From positions 605,931-669,930 of the forward strand of contig NZ_PKOZ01000001.1 in NCBI RefSeq assembly GCF_002946355.1: 64,000 nt of DNA. Reading direction: 5' to 3'. Under the pieces are notes generated by a model that did not search any database, was not told where the DNA came from, and was given only the letters and a program-made list of their open reading frames with translations. The stretch is from Pradoshia eiseniae (lineage in GTDB: Bacteria > Bacillota > Bacilli > Bacillales > Pradoshiaceae). Position 1 is the stretch's first letter. Every line of letters begins with the position of its first letter. The position numbers and the translations under genes are program-made. Shown in pieces: positions 7,243 through 17,119 of this stretch.

Positions 7243-8463
7243 GTGGTGAAAAGATATCTAACACGAACGAAGAGAAAGAACCGAACGGATTTCTGTCAAC
7301 GATCCTCTAAGGGAAGGAAGATTCTAATAAGCTTTCTAATATGTCTGTTGAGTGTTTCGATCGTTCTCGGTGATGGGGAACGAATACAGGCGAATGAAAT
7401 GGAAAGCATGAAAGTCGGAGCGAAAAGCGCGATTACCATAGAACAGAGCACGGGCAGGATTTTATTTGAGAAGGATGCTCATAGTAAAAGAAGAATAGCG
7501 AGTATTACTAAAATTATGACGGCCATTTTGGCAATTGAATCCGGAAAAATGGATAAAACCGTGACAGTAACTGATTCGATTCTTAAGGCGGAAGGTTCAG
7601 CGATCTATTTAAAGGTCGGTGAGAAAATCAAATTGAGCGACCTTGTGTATGGACTCATGCTCCGTTCCGGAAATGATGCGGCTATCGCAATTGCTGAATC
7701 TGTCGGGGGCAGTGTGGAGGGCTTTGCTACCATGATGAATCAAAAAGCGGAATGGATTGGGATGGAGAACAGCCATTTTACAAATCCCCATGGATTGGAC
7801 GACTCTAATAATCACTATTCCACTGCGTATGATATGGCGATACTAACCCAATATGCGATGAAGAATAAGGACTATCGCAAAATAGCTGGCACAAAAATAC
7901 ATAGAGCCCCGAATCCGAACGAAGCTTGGGATCGTGTTTGGAAAAATAAAAATCGTCTCCTTACCGAAAAATATAAATATTGTACTGGGGGAAAGACCGG
8001 TTATACGAAAAAGGCCAGACGGACACTTGTTACAACAGCATCAAAGGATGGTATCGACCTCATCACAGTCACGATTGATGATTCTACGGATTGGGCGGAT
8101 CATATCGCGCTTTATGAAGCGGGATTTAACCAATATTCAATGGTGGAGGTTCTGCCGGAAGGTCCGATTGCAGCCATTAAGAAAGGTTTTTACAAAAAGA
8201 AGGCCCATTTAAGGTCTCCATTGGTCTATCCGCTGACAGAGGAGGAAAAAGACAAGGTAAAGGTCACTTATAAACTGCAAAAGCCGAAGAAAAAATGGAG
8301 AAATGAGAAGAAATGGCCTGAAAAGGTGGGGGTAGCCGAATTGATACTGGATAGTAAGGTTTTGTACAAAAAAACCATCTACTTGAAGGAAGAGAAGAAG
8401 ACGGTCATGGAAACATGGAGGCATATGTTTATGATATTTGCAGGTGCTGATCGGGATGGTTAA
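7243..8463 (+). CDS. dacB: D-alanyl-D-alanine carboxypeptidase DacB (PBP5*)
   Basis: A class C low-molecular-weight penicillin-binding protein of about 406 residues. It has a Lys/Arg-rich N terminus and hydrophobic segment (about 27-43) for export, then the serine motif SITK (about 87-90), SGN (about 142-144) and KTG (about 251-253), and a C-terminal beta domain. In B. subtilis DacB is made in the mother cell under sigma-E and trims peptide crosslinks in spore cortex. GTG at 7243 follows GGAGAGGA well; the in-frame ATG at 7225 has no ribosome binding site. It starts the dacB-spmA-spmB operon. A sigma-E promoter would be expected in the 200-bp upstream gap, but I could not place it firmly. Confidence 0.95.
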   Translation: MVKRYLTRTKRKNRTDFCQRSSKGRKILISFLICLLSVSIVLGDGERIQANEMESMKVGAKSAITIEQSTGRILFEKDAHSKRRIASITKIMTAILAIESGKMDKTVTVTDSILKAEGSAIYLKVGEKIKLSDLVYGLMLRSGNDAAIAIAESVGGSVEGFATMMNQKAEWIGMENSHFTNPHGLDDSNNHYSTAYDMAILTQYAMKNKDYRKIAGTKIHRAPNPNEAWDRVWKNKNRLLTEKYKYCTGGKTGYTKKARRTLVTTASKDGIDLITVTIDDSTDWADHIALYEAGFNQYSMVEVLPEGPIAAIKKGFYKKKAHLRSPLVYPLTEEEKDKVKVTYKLQKPKKKWRNEKKWPEKVGVAELILDSKVLYKKTIYLKEEKKTVMETWRHMFMIFAGADRDG

Positions 8464-9049
8464 CTATATTTGGGTTGGTCTCAGCGTTATTGGTATCGTT
8501 TATGCCATGTTCACGGGAACGATGGCAGAGGTTAATGAGGCGATTTTCAAGAGTGCGAAGGAATCAGTCACCCTATGCTTCGGCTTGATGAGCATCCTCG
8601 TCTTTTGGCTTGGAATGATGAAGATTGCCGAGCATTCAGGTTTGCTTGAGAGATTGTCTCTCTTATTCAAGCCTCTTGTATCCCGACTTTTCCCTGATGT
8701 GCCGGCAAATCATCCGGCGATGGGATATATCGTCTCCAATATTATGGCTAATACATTAGGTCTAGGGAATGCAGCGACACCGCTTGGCATCAAAGCGATG
8801 GAACAATTGAAGATCCTAAACGGCAACAAGGATACAGCGAGCCGATCAATGGTGACCTTCCTGGCTTTGAACACGTCTGGATTAACTCTCATACCTACAA
8901 CCGTGATCGGCATTCGTATCCATTATAATTCGGCAGACCCGACAGAAATAGTCGGTCCCACCCTCTTGGCTACCGTTATTGCAACCATTGCAGCAATCTT
9001 AATCGACCGTTTCTACTATTATAAGAGGGTGCGAAAGGGGATAGAGTAA
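8456..9049 (+). CDS. spmA: Spore maturation protein A
   Basis: A 197-residue integral membrane protein of the nucleoside recognition (Gate) domain family, with about four to five hydrophobic helices and the conserved NAATPLGIKAMEQ stretch in the middle. SpmA works with SpmB in dehydration of the spore core. The start MVNYIWVG at 8456 matches B. subtilis SpmA in position and lies inside the end of dacB (8-nt overlap, ATGGTTAA), indicating translational coupling. A longer reading from 8438 is unlikely. Confidence 0.95.
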   Translation: MVNYIWVGLSVIGIVYAMFTGTMAEVNEAIFKSAKESVTLCFGLMSILVFWLGMMKIAEHSGLLERLSLLFKPLVSRLFPDVPANHPAMGYIVSNIMANTLGLGNAATPLGIKAMEQLKILNGNKDTASRSMVTFLALNTSGLTLIPTTVIGIRIHYNSADPTEIVGPTLLATVIATIAAILIDRFYYYKRVRKGIE

Positions 9050-9050
9050 T

Positions 9051-9581
9051 ATGCAATGGATTTCAGCCCTGTCGCTTTGGATGATTCCTGTTCTAATTTT
9101 ATTCATTCTAATCTATGGAACCTATAAGAGAGTGCCAACATACGAGACTTTCGTGGAGGGCGGGAAGGAAGGAATCAAAATCACTTTCTCCATCATTCCA
9201 TTTTTAATCGGGATGATGGTGGCTATCTCCATCTTCCGTGCATCAGGTGCCATGGATGCGGTCATCTCTTTAATAAAGCCTGTTCTCAACGTCCTTGGAG
9301 TTCCCTCTGAGGTCGTTCCGCTCGCGCTGATCAGGCCAATCTCAGGCAATGCAGCCTTAGGGATGGCAAGTGACCTCATCTCAAGTTATGGACCCGATTC
9401 CTTCATAGGACGAGTTGCATCCACCATCCAAGGAAGTACAGATACAACCCTCTATGTTTTAACCGTATACTTCGGGGCGGTTGGGATTAGGAAAATGGGG
9501 GATGCTTTGAAGGTTGGCTTATGGGCGGATTTAGTCGGGATTGGAGCAGCCATCCTGCTCGCGACAATCATGTTTCAATAA
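9051..9581 (+). CDS. spmB: Spore maturation protein B
   Basis: This 176-residue membrane protein is the partner of SpmA and belongs to the same Gate-domain family. The conserved core RPISGNAALGMASDLI lies around residues 95-110 and GSTDTTLYVLTVYFGAVGIRK near 125-145. It begins one base after the spmA stop codon in GATAGAGTAATATG context, with AAGGGGATAGAG as ribosome binding site. The operon ends at a terminator about 60 bp downstream. Confidence 0.95.
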   Translation: MQWISALSLWMIPVLILFILIYGTYKRVPTYETFVEGGKEGIKITFSIIPFLIGMMVAISIFRASGAMDAVISLIKPVLNVLGVPSEVVPLALIRPISGNAALGMASDLISSYGPDSFIGRVASTIQGSTDTTLYVLTVYFGAVGIRKMGDALKVGLWADLVGIGAAILLATIMFQ

Positions 9582-9640
9582 ATGTTCACAAATAAGACAA
9601 TAAATATCCTTATATGTAAAAATCAGGGTTGCAGGAAAGA

Positions 9641-9668
9641 AATCGGCCGTTTAAGCCGATTTTTTTGT
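9641..9668 (+). terminator. Terminator of the dacB-spmAB operon
   Basis: Stem AATCGGC/GCCGATT with loop CGTTTAA is followed by a run of seven T. Confidence 0.85.
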
Positions 9669-9809
9669 GTTTCTTTGGCGATAATGAAATAATATCGATG
9701 AAAGTACATATCACTTTCGCGAAAAACAAAGTATAATGAACAATTAGGTAGAAACCCTATGATTTGTGTAAACTATCTAGAAAAAGTAAAATTAGACAGG
9801 TGATTAGCT

Positions 9810-10538
9810 ATGGAAAGAATACAAAAAGTAATAGCACAAGCTGGGATTGCGTCAAGGCGCAAGGCCGAACAATTGATCCAGGAAGGGAAAGTAACCGTGA
9901 ATGGAAAGGTTGTCAAGGAGCTTGGGATGAAGGTAGGTCCGAATGACCAGATTGAGGTCAGCGGCGTGCCTGTAGAAAAGGAAGAACCCGTATATTATCT
10001 TTTATACAAGCCGCGCGGTGTCATTTCTGCCGTATCAGATGATAAAGGACGCAAGACGGTTGTCGACCTATTCCCGTTCGTTGAAAAGCGTATTTACCCG
10101 GTGGGAAGACTGGATTATGATACATCCGGATTGCTTCTATTAACCAATGATGGTGATTTCGCTAATGCTCTTATGCATCCGAAATATGAAATTGAAAAAA
10201 CATATGTGGCAAAAGTGAAGGGCATTCCAAGCCGTGAATTAATGCGCCAATTAGAGCGCGGAGTCATGCTAGAAGACGGCAAGACAGCTCCTGCAAAGGC
10301 GAAAATGATTTCGATGGACCGCAGAAAGCAAACATCCATTATTGAGCTGACGATTCATGAAGGTCGTAACAGACAGGTGAGAAGGATGTTTGAGGCCATT
10401 GGCATGCCAGTTATTAAGCTAAAACGCGAGGCGTACGGTTTCTTGACACTGCATGGTGTGAATACGGGAGATTTCCGTGAATTAACACCGCATGAAGTAA
10501 AGCAGCTTCGCAATATGGCATTAAATAAGAATAGATAA
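9810..10538 (+). CDS. rluB: 23S rRNA pseudouridine synthase RluB
   Basis: A 242-residue RsuA/RluB/E/F-type pseudouridine synthase. An S4 RNA-binding domain fills about residues 1-60 (MERIQKVIAQAGIASRRKAE). The catalytic Asp is in VGRLDYDTSGLLLLTNDGD, and NRQVRRMFEAIG follows near the C terminus. It modifies helix 90 region uridines of 23S rRNA in relatives. AGGTG precedes the start. A good -10 (TATAAT at 9732-9737) lies 70 bp upstream. Position before resA is as in B. subtilis. Confidence 0.93.
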   Translation: MERIQKVIAQAGIASRRKAEQLIQEGKVTVNGKVVKELGMKVGPNDQIEVSGVPVEKEEPVYYLLYKPRGVISAVSDDKGRKTVVDLFPFVEKRIYPVGRLDYDTSGLLLLTNDGDFANALMHPKYEIEKTYVAKVKGIPSRELMRQLERGVMLEDGKTAPAKAKMISMDRRKQTSIIELTIHEGRNRQVRRMFEAIGMPVIKLKREAYGFLTLHGVNTGDFRELTPHEVKQLRNMALNKNR

Positions 10539-10561
10539 ATCGAGTAATACGGCATATGGAG

Positions 10562-10598
10562 GCACTGCTTTTTTGCAATCGGGCAAAAAAGGTGGTGC
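10562..10598 (+). other. Stem-loop between rluB and resA without a T-tract
   Basis: Arms 10562-10576 and 10583-10598 pair over about 15 bp (GCACTGCTTTTTTGC with its near-complement, one bulge and two G-T pairs). The 3' side is TTCATGGG, so it is not a classical terminator. It sits in the leader of resA and could affect mRNA processing, stability or translation. Confidence 0.5.
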
Positions 10599-10639
10599 TT
10601 CATGGGAAACATACAGGGACAAATGGGGGAAAGGCACGT

Positions 10640-11167
10640 ATGAACAAACAAAAGCGTTTTTGGATGAGAACGATTATTTTGACTGTTTTGGCCAGTGCTG
10701 TCGTGTATGTCGTCTATTCAAGCTTAACGATGGACAAGGAAAAATCGCTTGATAATGGTGACGAGGCGCCGAATTTTGCGTTAACCGATCTTCAAGGAAT
10801 GAAGCATGTGCTGGACGATTATAAGGGGCAGGGAGTATTCCTGAATTTCTGGGGAACATGGTGCAAGCCGTGTGAGTATGAAATGCCCTATATCCAAAGT
10901 CAATATGAACAATTCACGGACAAAGGTGTCCAAGTTCTGGCTGTCAATGTGAATGAGGCAGATTTTGTCGTGGAGAAATTCAGGGATAGACATAAATTGA
11001 CATTTCCGATTGTGATTGATAAAAATAATCTTGTTCAGCAAAGTTATTTGATTAATAATTTGCCAGCCACTTATTTAATTGATAAGGATGGAAGAGTGGT
11101 AGATTATACGACTGGGAGTTTAACAGAAGAAAGAATCCAGCAGATGATGGAGCAAATTAAGCCATAA
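10640..11167 (+). CDS. resA: Thiol-disulfide oxidoreductase ResA
   Basis: A 175-residue membrane-anchored thioredoxin-like protein. A single N-terminal helix (about residues 10-27) anchors it outside the membrane. The active site WCKPC has Cys75 and Cys78, and Glu81 matches the Glu important for ResA. A cis-Pro loop follows (NNLPATYL). ResA reduces the haem-binding cysteines of apocytochromes c. ATG at 10640 is preceded by GGGGGAAAGG; a longer reading frame from 10556 lacks a ribosome binding site and would run through the upstream hairpin. It starts the resABC unit. Confidence 0.95.
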   Translation: MNKQKRFWMRTIILTVLASAVVYVVYSSLTMDKEKSLDNGDEAPNFALTDLQGMKHVLDDYKGQGVFLNFWGTWCKPCEYEMPYIQSQYEQFTDKGVQVLAVNVNEADFVVEKFRDRHKLTFPIVIDKNNLVQQSYLINNLPATYLIDKDGRVVDYTTGSLTEERIQQMMEQIKP

Positions 11168-11183
11168 CAAGGGGTAATGTTTC

Positions 11184-12830
11184 ATGAAAGAAATCAAATG
11201 TGAATGCGGTCACATCAATCCATATGGGACCGTCCTGTGTGAGGCTTGCGGCAAGGTGCTTGAGAAGGAGACGGTGGAAGAGGAGCGGAAATTGCTCGAT
11301 ATGAAATACGAAGGAAGCGCAAGGCGTTCCCAAACGTATAATAAGACCGTGGTTGATAAGGTGTGGACATTCTTCTCATCCGTGAAGGTTGGTGTCACAT
11401 TAATCATCCTGCCGCTCATTGCCGCTTCAATCGGGACCATTTTTCCGCAGGAGGCGCTCATTCCAGGAGGCGAGCCGGCCAACACTTTTTATGAGAATGA
11501 GTACGGAACCATCGGGAAAATTTATTATGAATTAGGACTACATAACTTATACAGCTCTTGGTGGTTTTTGCTGCTGGTTTCCCTGCTTGGTGTGTCGCTC
11601 GTGATCGCGAGCTTAGACAGATTCATTCCTTTATACCGGGCGCTTAAAAAGCAGCGTGTCACAAGGCACCCGCAGTTCATGAAGAGACAGCGCATTTTCG
11701 GCCATTCGAGAGAATCCGTTGAAAGCAGCTATGAATTAATTAAAGAAAGACTTAAAGCCAAGCGGTACAAAATCCGGGAAGAGAACGGGAACATCCTTGC
11801 TGAGAAGAATCGGTTCTCACGCTGGGGTCCTTATGTCAATCACATTGGACTGATTATCTTCCTCATCGGGGGAATGCTCCGCTTTGTGCCGGGTATGTAT
11901 GTGAATGAGTATATGCGGATACCTGAAGGGGAAACAATCGCCGTACCGGGTACGGGCGGAGAATATTATGTGAAAAACAATCAATTTATCATTGAAACCT
12001 ATGATAAAGAAGAGGATGCTCAATTTGAATCAGCGCTTGAGAGAACAGGCACAGTCGTAAGTAATTACCAGACTGATGCGACTCTTTACAAGCATGTTGG
12101 CGAAACGATTCCGGGGGAGGAACCGACGCTTGAGAAGGTGAAGGATTTTCCAATCATCGTTAATGAGCCGCTAAAGTTTGAATCATTTGCCCTCTATCAG
12201 ACCTCTTATGAAGAATCTTTTTCATCTATGAGCTTTACTTTCATCAATAAATCATCTGAGAAGGAATTAGGGGAATTTACGGTTGATTTAAGGAATCCAA
12301 AAGATTCCTATGACCTTGGGGATGGATATAAGCTTGAACTCACAAGCTACTTCCCGGATTTTGAATTCGGCGAGAACAATCAGCCGACGACAATATCAAG
12401 GTATCCAAATAATCCGGCCTTCATCTTTAATATGTACACACCAGATAATCCTGAGCCAGAAGTCGCCTTCATTGGCATCCGTCAAAACCTTGAACCAATG
12501 GGTGAGAATGAATATGCGATTAAGTTTGCCGGCATTGATTATCAATACTCCACTTATTTAACAGTGAGGAAGGATCTGACTTTATGGATCTTAGCTCTAG
12601 GCGGGCTGATTTTCATGATTGGCGTCGTTCAAGGAGCTTACTGGCAGCATCGCAGGATTTGGCTTCAGCAAAAGGATGGGGAAATATTGATAGCGGCCCA
12701 TACGAATAAAAACTGGTATGGAATCAAGAAAGAAATAAATGAGATATTAGAAGGTACGCCAATTCCGCTTCCGGTTGATCAAACGGAAGAGGAATCTAGT
12801 CAAACTAAAGGGGGAGAAGTGAGTGGCTGA
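11184..12830 (+). CDS. resB: Cytochrome c biogenesis protein ResB (Ccs1)
   Basis: This 548-residue membrane protein belongs to the Ccs1/ResB family. A zinc-ribbon-like tip opens the protein (CECGH and CEAC, residues 7-23), as in B. subtilis ResB. Transmembrane segments lie near 75-95, 125-150 and 215-235, a large external domain follows, and a last helix sits near 465-490. With ResC it forms the system II machine that exports haem and attaches it to apocytochrome c. It begins 16 bp after resA and overlaps resC by 8 nt. Confidence 0.95.
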   Translation: MKEIKCECGHINPYGTVLCEACGKVLEKETVEEERKLLDMKYEGSARRSQTYNKTVVDKVWTFFSSVKVGVTLIILPLIAASIGTIFPQEALIPGGEPANTFYENEYGTIGKIYYELGLHNLYSSWWFLLLVSLLGVSLVIASLDRFIPLYRALKKQRVTRHPQFMKRQRIFGHSRESVESSYELIKERLKAKRYKIREENGNILAEKNRFSRWGPYVNHIGLIIFLIGGMLRFVPGMYVNEYMRIPEGETIAVPGTGGEYYVKNNQFIIETYDKEEDAQFESALERTGTVVSNYQTDATLYKHVGETIPGEEPTLEKVKDFPIIVNEPLKFESFALYQTSYEESFSSMSFTFINKSSEKELGEFTVDLRNPKDSYDLGDGYKLELTSYFPDFEFGENNQPTTISRYPNNPAFIFNMYTPDNPEPEVAFIGIRQNLEPMGENEYAIKFAGIDYQYSTYLTVRKDLTLWILALGGLIFMIGVVQGAYWQHRRIWLQQKDGEILIAAHTNKNWYGIKKEINEILEGTPIPLPVDQTEEESSQTKGGEVSG

Positions 12831-13995
12831 ACTAAGCAGTAATTTATTGTTTGTGGCCTTTATACTTTATTTAGTTTCAACGTTCATTTTTGCCGGTTCC
12901 ATAAAGGGAAAGGCAGATACAAGAAATTACAATGGGTGGGCAAAAGTTGGTATCACCGTGACCATTATTGGTTTTGCTGCTCAGGTAGGTTATTTCATCA
13001 CACGCTGGATCGCTTCGGGACATGCGCCTGTCAGCAATCTGTTTGAATTTACGACATTTTTCGGAATGATGCTAGTTGCGGCATTTATCATTATCTATTT
13101 CATCTACAAAGCATCAATCCTTGGCGTCTTTACGATGCCAATCGCTCTGTTGATTATTGCCTATGCGAGCATGTTCCCGCGGGAGATTTCACCGCTCGTT
13201 CCTTCTTTGAAGAGTCACTGGCTTCAAATCCACGTGACGACAGCAGCAGCCGGCGAAGCGATTCTAGCCATCAGCTTTGCGGCAGGTCTTATTTATCTAT
13301 TGAAGTTTATCGACCAGACGAAGGCTTCAAAGAGGACCTTCTGGCTTGAGGCAATCCTGTTTTTCATGATATCCACGGTCGGATTTGTGGCAGTGACGAC
13401 CGGTTTTTCACTGGCAGATTATAAAGCAGACTATACATGGGTCAATAAAGACGGCGCCGAAGAAACATTATCCTATACGATGCCGGCTTTGTTTGGGCCA
13501 AATGAAGCTAAGCTGACAGCTGGAAGTGGAATGGAACCATTCATTGAGATGCCTGCTATTATCAATGCGAAGAAATTTAATACGGTGATCTGGTCTATAT
13601 TAGCTGGGCTGGTGCTTTACGGAATTCTTCGTCTCATCTTGAGAAAGCGGATAGGGGCAGCCTTGCAGCCTCTTGTAAAATCAGTCAATCTGAATCTTCT
13701 TGATGAAATTGGCTATCGCTCGATTGTAATCGGGTTCCCGGTATTCACACTTGGTGCCTTGATTTTTGCCATGATTTGGGCTCAGATTGCTTGGTCGAGA
13801 TTTTGGGGCTGGGATCCAAAAGAGGTTTGGGCGCTTATTACATGGCTATTTTATGCAGCCTTCCTGCATTTGCGCATTTCAAGGGGATGGCACGGGGAAA
13901 AATCAGCCTGGCTGGCTGTTGTTGGCTTTGCCATCATTATGTTTAATCTCATCGTCGTTAACCTTGTTATTGCAGGGCTCCATTCCTATGCTTAA
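12823..13995 (+). CDS. resC: Cytochrome c biogenesis protein ResC (CcsA)
   Basis: A 390-residue polytopic protein of the CcsA/CcmC/CcmF haem-handling superfamily. The WWD-type haem signature appears as [14 protein letters not shown] near residue 330, flanked by conserved His. About eight membrane helices are visible. It begins with GTG inside the end of resB after GGGGGAGAAG. It acts with ResB in haem delivery to cytochromes c, here including the QcrB and QcrC haems encoded 45 kb away. Confidence 0.95.
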   Translation: MAELSSNLLFVAFILYLVSTFIFAGSIKGKADTRNYNGWAKVGITVTIIGFAAQVGYFITRWIASGHAPVSNLFEFTTFFGMMLVAAFIIIYFIYKASILGVFTMPIALLIIAYASMFPREISPLVPSLKSHWLQIHVTTAAAGEAILAISFAAGLIYLLKFIDQTKASKRTFWLEAILFFMISTVGFVAVTTGFSLADYKADYTWVNKDGAEETLSYTMPALFGPNEAKLTAGSGMEPFIEMPAIINAKKFNTVIWSILAGLVLYGILRLILRKRIGAALQPLVKSVNLNLLDEIGYRSIVIGFPVFTLGALIFAMIWAQIAWSRFWGWDPKEVWALITWLFYAAFLHLRISRGWHGEKSAWLAVVGFAIIMFNLIVVNLVIAGLHSYA

Positions 13996-14012
13996 TTAAA
14001 CGAATAGATGAA

Positions 14013-14047
14013 AGGGTCAAATCTCATTTGGATTTGGCCTTTTTTGT
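14013..14047 (+). terminator. Terminator after resC
   Basis: Stem AGGGTCAAATC/GATTTGGCCT with one G-T pair is followed by seven T. It separates resABC from resDE, which then need their own promoter. Confidence 0.8.
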
Positions 14048-14268
14048 GTACATTCTATGAAAAATTCAGGTTCAGAAGCCGTTATTTTTAAAAAGTTCAC
14101 AAAAATTGATATGATGAAACCATAAGAGATTCTAGTGAATTAGCGGAATGGTACGTATTTCTTAGAATTTTTAGTTTTATATTCCTAAACCAATATTATC
14201 AAGGTATAATGAATTTTGAGGTAACTAAGTTGTTAAGTACTGGAATAGTTTCCATGAAGGGGGTTCGG

Positions 14269-14991
14269 ATGATGGAGGAAAGAAACATCCGATTACTTGT
14301 AGTTGATGATGAAGACCGCATTAGAAGATTGTTGAAGATGTATTTAGAGCGAGAAGATTACGTAATTGACGAGGCGGCGAATGGAAATGAAGCTTTAGAG
14401 CTGGCCTTGGCAAATGATTACGATGCGATATTGCTCGATTTAATGATGCCCGAAAAGGACGGAATAGAGGTGTGCAGAGAGCTTCGTGAGAAAAAAGCCA
14501 CGCCTGTTATTATGCTGACAGCTAAGGGGGAGGAAGTGAATCGGGTCCAAGGGTTTGAAGCGGGAACAGATGATTACATTGTGAAGCCTTTCAGCCCGCG
14601 TGAGGTCGTGCTACGGGTAAAAGCCCTTTTGAGAAGAGCTTCTAAAACATCTTATTTACAAGCGGAAGGTACAACAAAGGATGTTATTGTATTTGACCAC
14701 TTGACGATTGATAATGATGCCCACCGTGTACTCGCTGATGGAAAAGAGGTTGCTTTGACCCCTAAAGAGTACGAACTGCTCTACTTTTTAGCGAAAACAC
14801 CAGATAAAGTTTTTGAGCGCGAGCATCTCTTGAAGGAGGTCTGGCATTATGAATTCTTTGGAGATTTGCGGACGGTGGATACCCATATTAAAAGATTAAG
14901 AGAAAAATTAAATAAAGTTTCAGAGGATGCGGCAAAAATGATTGTAACCGTATGGGGAGTCGGCTACAAGTTTGAGGTGCAAACAGACTGA
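14269..14991 (+). CDS. resD: Response regulator ResD
   Basis: A 240-residue OmpR-family regulator. The receiver domain (about 8-120) has the acidic pair DDED near residue 13, phosphoacceptor Asp57 in LLDLMMP and Lys in VKPFSPRE. The C-terminal winged-helix domain carries TPKEYELL and DTHIKRLREK. ResD governs aerobic and anaerobic respiration genes in B. subtilis, including resA and qcr. ATG 14269 or 14272 follows GAAGGGGG; the frame opens earlier, but upstream ATGs lack ribosome binding sites. A TATAAT lies at about 14203-14208. The length equals B. subtilis ResD. Confidence 0.96.
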   Translation: MMEERNIRLLVVDDEDRIRRLLKMYLEREDYVIDEAANGNEALELALANDYDAILLDLMMPEKDGIEVCRELREKKATPVIMLTAKGEEVNRVQGFEAGTDDYIVKPFSPREVVLRVKALLRRASKTSYLQAEGTTKDVIVFDHLTIDNDAHRVLADGKEVALTPKEYELLYFLAKTPDKVFEREHLLKEVWHYEFFGDLRTVDTHIKRLREKLNKVSEDAAKMIVTVWGVGYKFEVQTD

Positions 14992-16766
14992 TGCTTTGGA
15001 AAAGTGTGGTTGGCAAGCTGTGGTTAACCATTATCATGCTATTTTCCTTTGTCCTGTTTATACTGACGGTTCTGCTGCTGGAGTTTTTTCATAATCAAAG
15101 CATGCAGGAAGCGGAGAATTCCCTCTTTAAGACAGCCAATCAGGTTGAAACCGTCTTAAGAGAGCATGAGAATTATGACGGTTTGCTGAATGTCATTTGG
15201 GAGATGATTGATGAGGATATCGGCGTCGTCGTACTCTTAGATGATGGTACGGTTTATACGAGCTTGCAGGATGCTGACAAGGCCGAAATTGAACAGCTTT
15301 TTCAAGGGGATGCGGAGCTGAAAGGTGCTTTGTCAGGTGATGAAGAAGTAAAGGAAACGACCTACTTGCCTTCTGTTTTGGAAGGAGATAATGTCACACA
15401 GGCGACAATCGTCGGCATACCGCTGAATACAAATGGGGAACAAGGGGCTATCTATGCCTTTCAATCGGTTGATTCGAGCGAAAGTACAAGTGCTTCCACG
15501 ACAAAATTTATTTTAATTGCCGTTTTGGCGGGAATCATTTTGACTACGGTCTTTGCCTTCTTTTTGCTCTCGAGGGTAACGGCTCCTCTAAGAAGGCTGA
15601 AAGAGGGGGCTGTAGAGCTCTCAAAGGGCAAATTCGATATGAAGGTCCCAATCATATCCAATGATGAAATAGGAGACTTATCGCGTACGTTCAACCGAAT
15701 GGCAAAACAGCTGAAGCATAATGTGAGCGCCCTGCAGGAAGAGAAAGAGAATTTATCCAATATTTTGAGCAGTATGGCTGACGGTGTCATCACCTTCAAT
15801 CGGGATGGAGAAATTCTCGTCACTAATCCGCCTGCTGAAGATTTCTTAAGCTATATCCAAATGGATGAGACGAATTTGGAGGGGCCGCAAACATTCGGCC
15901 ATGTGCCGGAGAGACTGTTAAGCCTGTTCCAGGAGGTAAAGGATTCAGAAACGACGAAAATTGCCGAAATCACTGTTCATGGCCATGACTGGGTCATCTT
16001 AATGAATCCGCTTTATGATGCAAAAGCGGTACGAGGAGCGGTCGCCGTTCTGCGGGATATGACAGAGGAGCGCCGGCTTGATAAGATGCGGAAGGACTTC
16101 ATCGCTAACGTATCTCATGAATTGCGGACGCCAATCGCCATGATGCAAGGGTACAGTGAAGCCATCATTGATGATATTGCGGAAACACCAGAGGAGAAGA
16201 AGGATATGGCGCAAGTTATCTATGATGAGTCCTTGCGGATGGGCCGATTGGTGAATGAACTTCTAGACCTTGCGCGCATGGAAGCGGGGCATCTCTCCTT
16301 AAACAAATCCGAGGTAGAGATTGGCAGCTTCATCGAACGAATCGTGAAGAAATTCAAGGGCTTAGCGGGTGTGAAAGAAATCAGGATTTCAGCTGATATG
16401 GATCAGCCTGATGCTGTTCTTCTAATTGACCCGGATCGCATGGAGCAGGTATTTACGAATCTAGTTGATAATGCCCTTCGTCATACGCCACAAGGCGGAG
16501 AGGTTCGAATCATCCAGCGGAGCAGTACAAATGGCACTGTGTTTGAAATTAAGGATACAGGGGTTGGGATTTCTGCTGAAGAACTCCCATTCGTCTTCGA
16601 GCGCTTCTATAAGGTTGATAAGGCAAGAACAAGAGGGCGAGCCGGGACGGGCCTTGGCTTGGCAATTGTCAAAAATATCATTCATGGCCACGACGGCAAA
16701 ATTGAGGTAACAAGCAAATTGGGACAAGGAACGACATTCACCTTCTTCCTCCCAGAGAAAAAGTAG
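14991..16766 (+). CDS. resE: Sensor histidine kinase ResE
   Basis: A 591-residue membrane histidine kinase. Two transmembrane helices (about 12-32 and 172-192) flank an extracytoplasmic sensing region; a HAMP linker, a PAS-like segment and the kinase core follow. The phosphorylated His is His376 in NVSHELRTP. The N box (VDNALRHTP), G1 (DTGVGIS) and G2 (GTGLGLAIV) motifs are intact. The start overlaps the resD stop codon by one base (TGATG). It is the partner of ResD. Length is nearly that of B. subtilis ResE (589). Confidence 0.96.
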   Translation: MLWKSVVGKLWLTIIMLFSFVLFILTVLLLEFFHNQSMQEAENSLFKTANQVETVLREHENYDGLLNVIWEMIDEDIGVVVLLDDGTVYTSLQDADKAEIEQLFQGDAELKGALSGDEEVKETTYLPSVLEGDNVTQATIVGIPLNTNGEQGAIYAFQSVDSSESTSASTTKFILIAVLAGIILTTVFAFFLLSRVTAPLRRLKEGAVELSKGKFDMKVPIISNDEIGDLSRTFNRMAKQLKHNVSALQEEKENLSNILSSMADGVITFNRDGEILVTNPPAEDFLSYIQMDETNLEGPQTFGHVPERLLSLFQEVKDSETTKIAEITVHGHDWVILMNPLYDAKAVRGAVAVLRDMTEERRLDKMRKDFIANVSHELRTPIAMMQGYSEAIIDDIAETPEEKKDMAQVIYDESLRMGRLVNELLDLARMEAGHLSLNKSEVEIGSFIERIVKKFKGLAGVKEIRISADMDQPDAVLLIDPDRMEQVFTNLVDNALRHTPQGGEVRIIQRSSTNGTVFEIKDTGVGISAEELPFVFERFYKVDKARTRGRAGTGLGLAIVKNIIHGHDGKIEVTSKLGQGTTFTFFLPEKK

Positions 16767-16937
16767 GAATTCGTGTTTTATGGGGGATGGCGGAGAATAA
16801 TCTTGTTACATGGGAAACTTACAAACCATCTCATTGATAGGATATGATATGACCAATCGGGACCTTCACTTATTGTTCTATATGTAAACCGGGTGAATAC
16901 ATATGGAAGGATGACCGTATAAGTGGAGGGTACTTGG

Positions 16938-17114
16938 ATGGTAAGCTATGCGAAGCGTTTTCTGATTGTGTTTGTGTTAGCTATTTGTATTGGACTCTTG
17001 TTTTTTGCCGGCAGGCAATCACAAGAAACCTTATCTCATATGCCTGTGCCTGCTTTAGCGAATGAAACAGGAAAAGCCAGTTCAACTATGTTGAACTGGC
17101 TTTTATTCATTTGA
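16938..17114 (+). CDS. Small single-pass membrane protein of unknown function
   Basis: A 58-residue open frame begins at ATG 16938 after GGAGGGTACTTGG. A basic start (YAKR) is followed by one hydrophobic helix (about residues 8-24) and a short outward tail. Its last 14 codons run through the 14-bp stem of the resE/serA terminator, so the C-terminal sequence is constrained by RNA structure. The ribosome binding site supports translation, but I recognise no family. A GTG at 16923 is a weaker start. It may be a lineage-specific peptide or spurious. Confidence 0.5.
   Translation: MVSYAKRFLIVFVLAICIGLLFFAGRQSQETLSHMPVPALANETGKASSTMLNWLLFI
17072..17104 (+). terminator. Bidirectional terminator between the resE side and serA
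   Basis: A perfect 14-bp stem (AAAAGCCAGTTCAA with TTGAACTGGCTTTT) and 5-nt loop. The T residues end the stem on both strands, and the flanking genes converge. Confidence 0.85.
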
Positions 17115-17119
17115 TACGC

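Noticed and set aside
16878-16905. Inverted repeat ATATGTA/TACATAT after resE
   Set aside because: Too short and AT-rich to assign a role; no T-run and no neighbouring promoter that would make it an operator.
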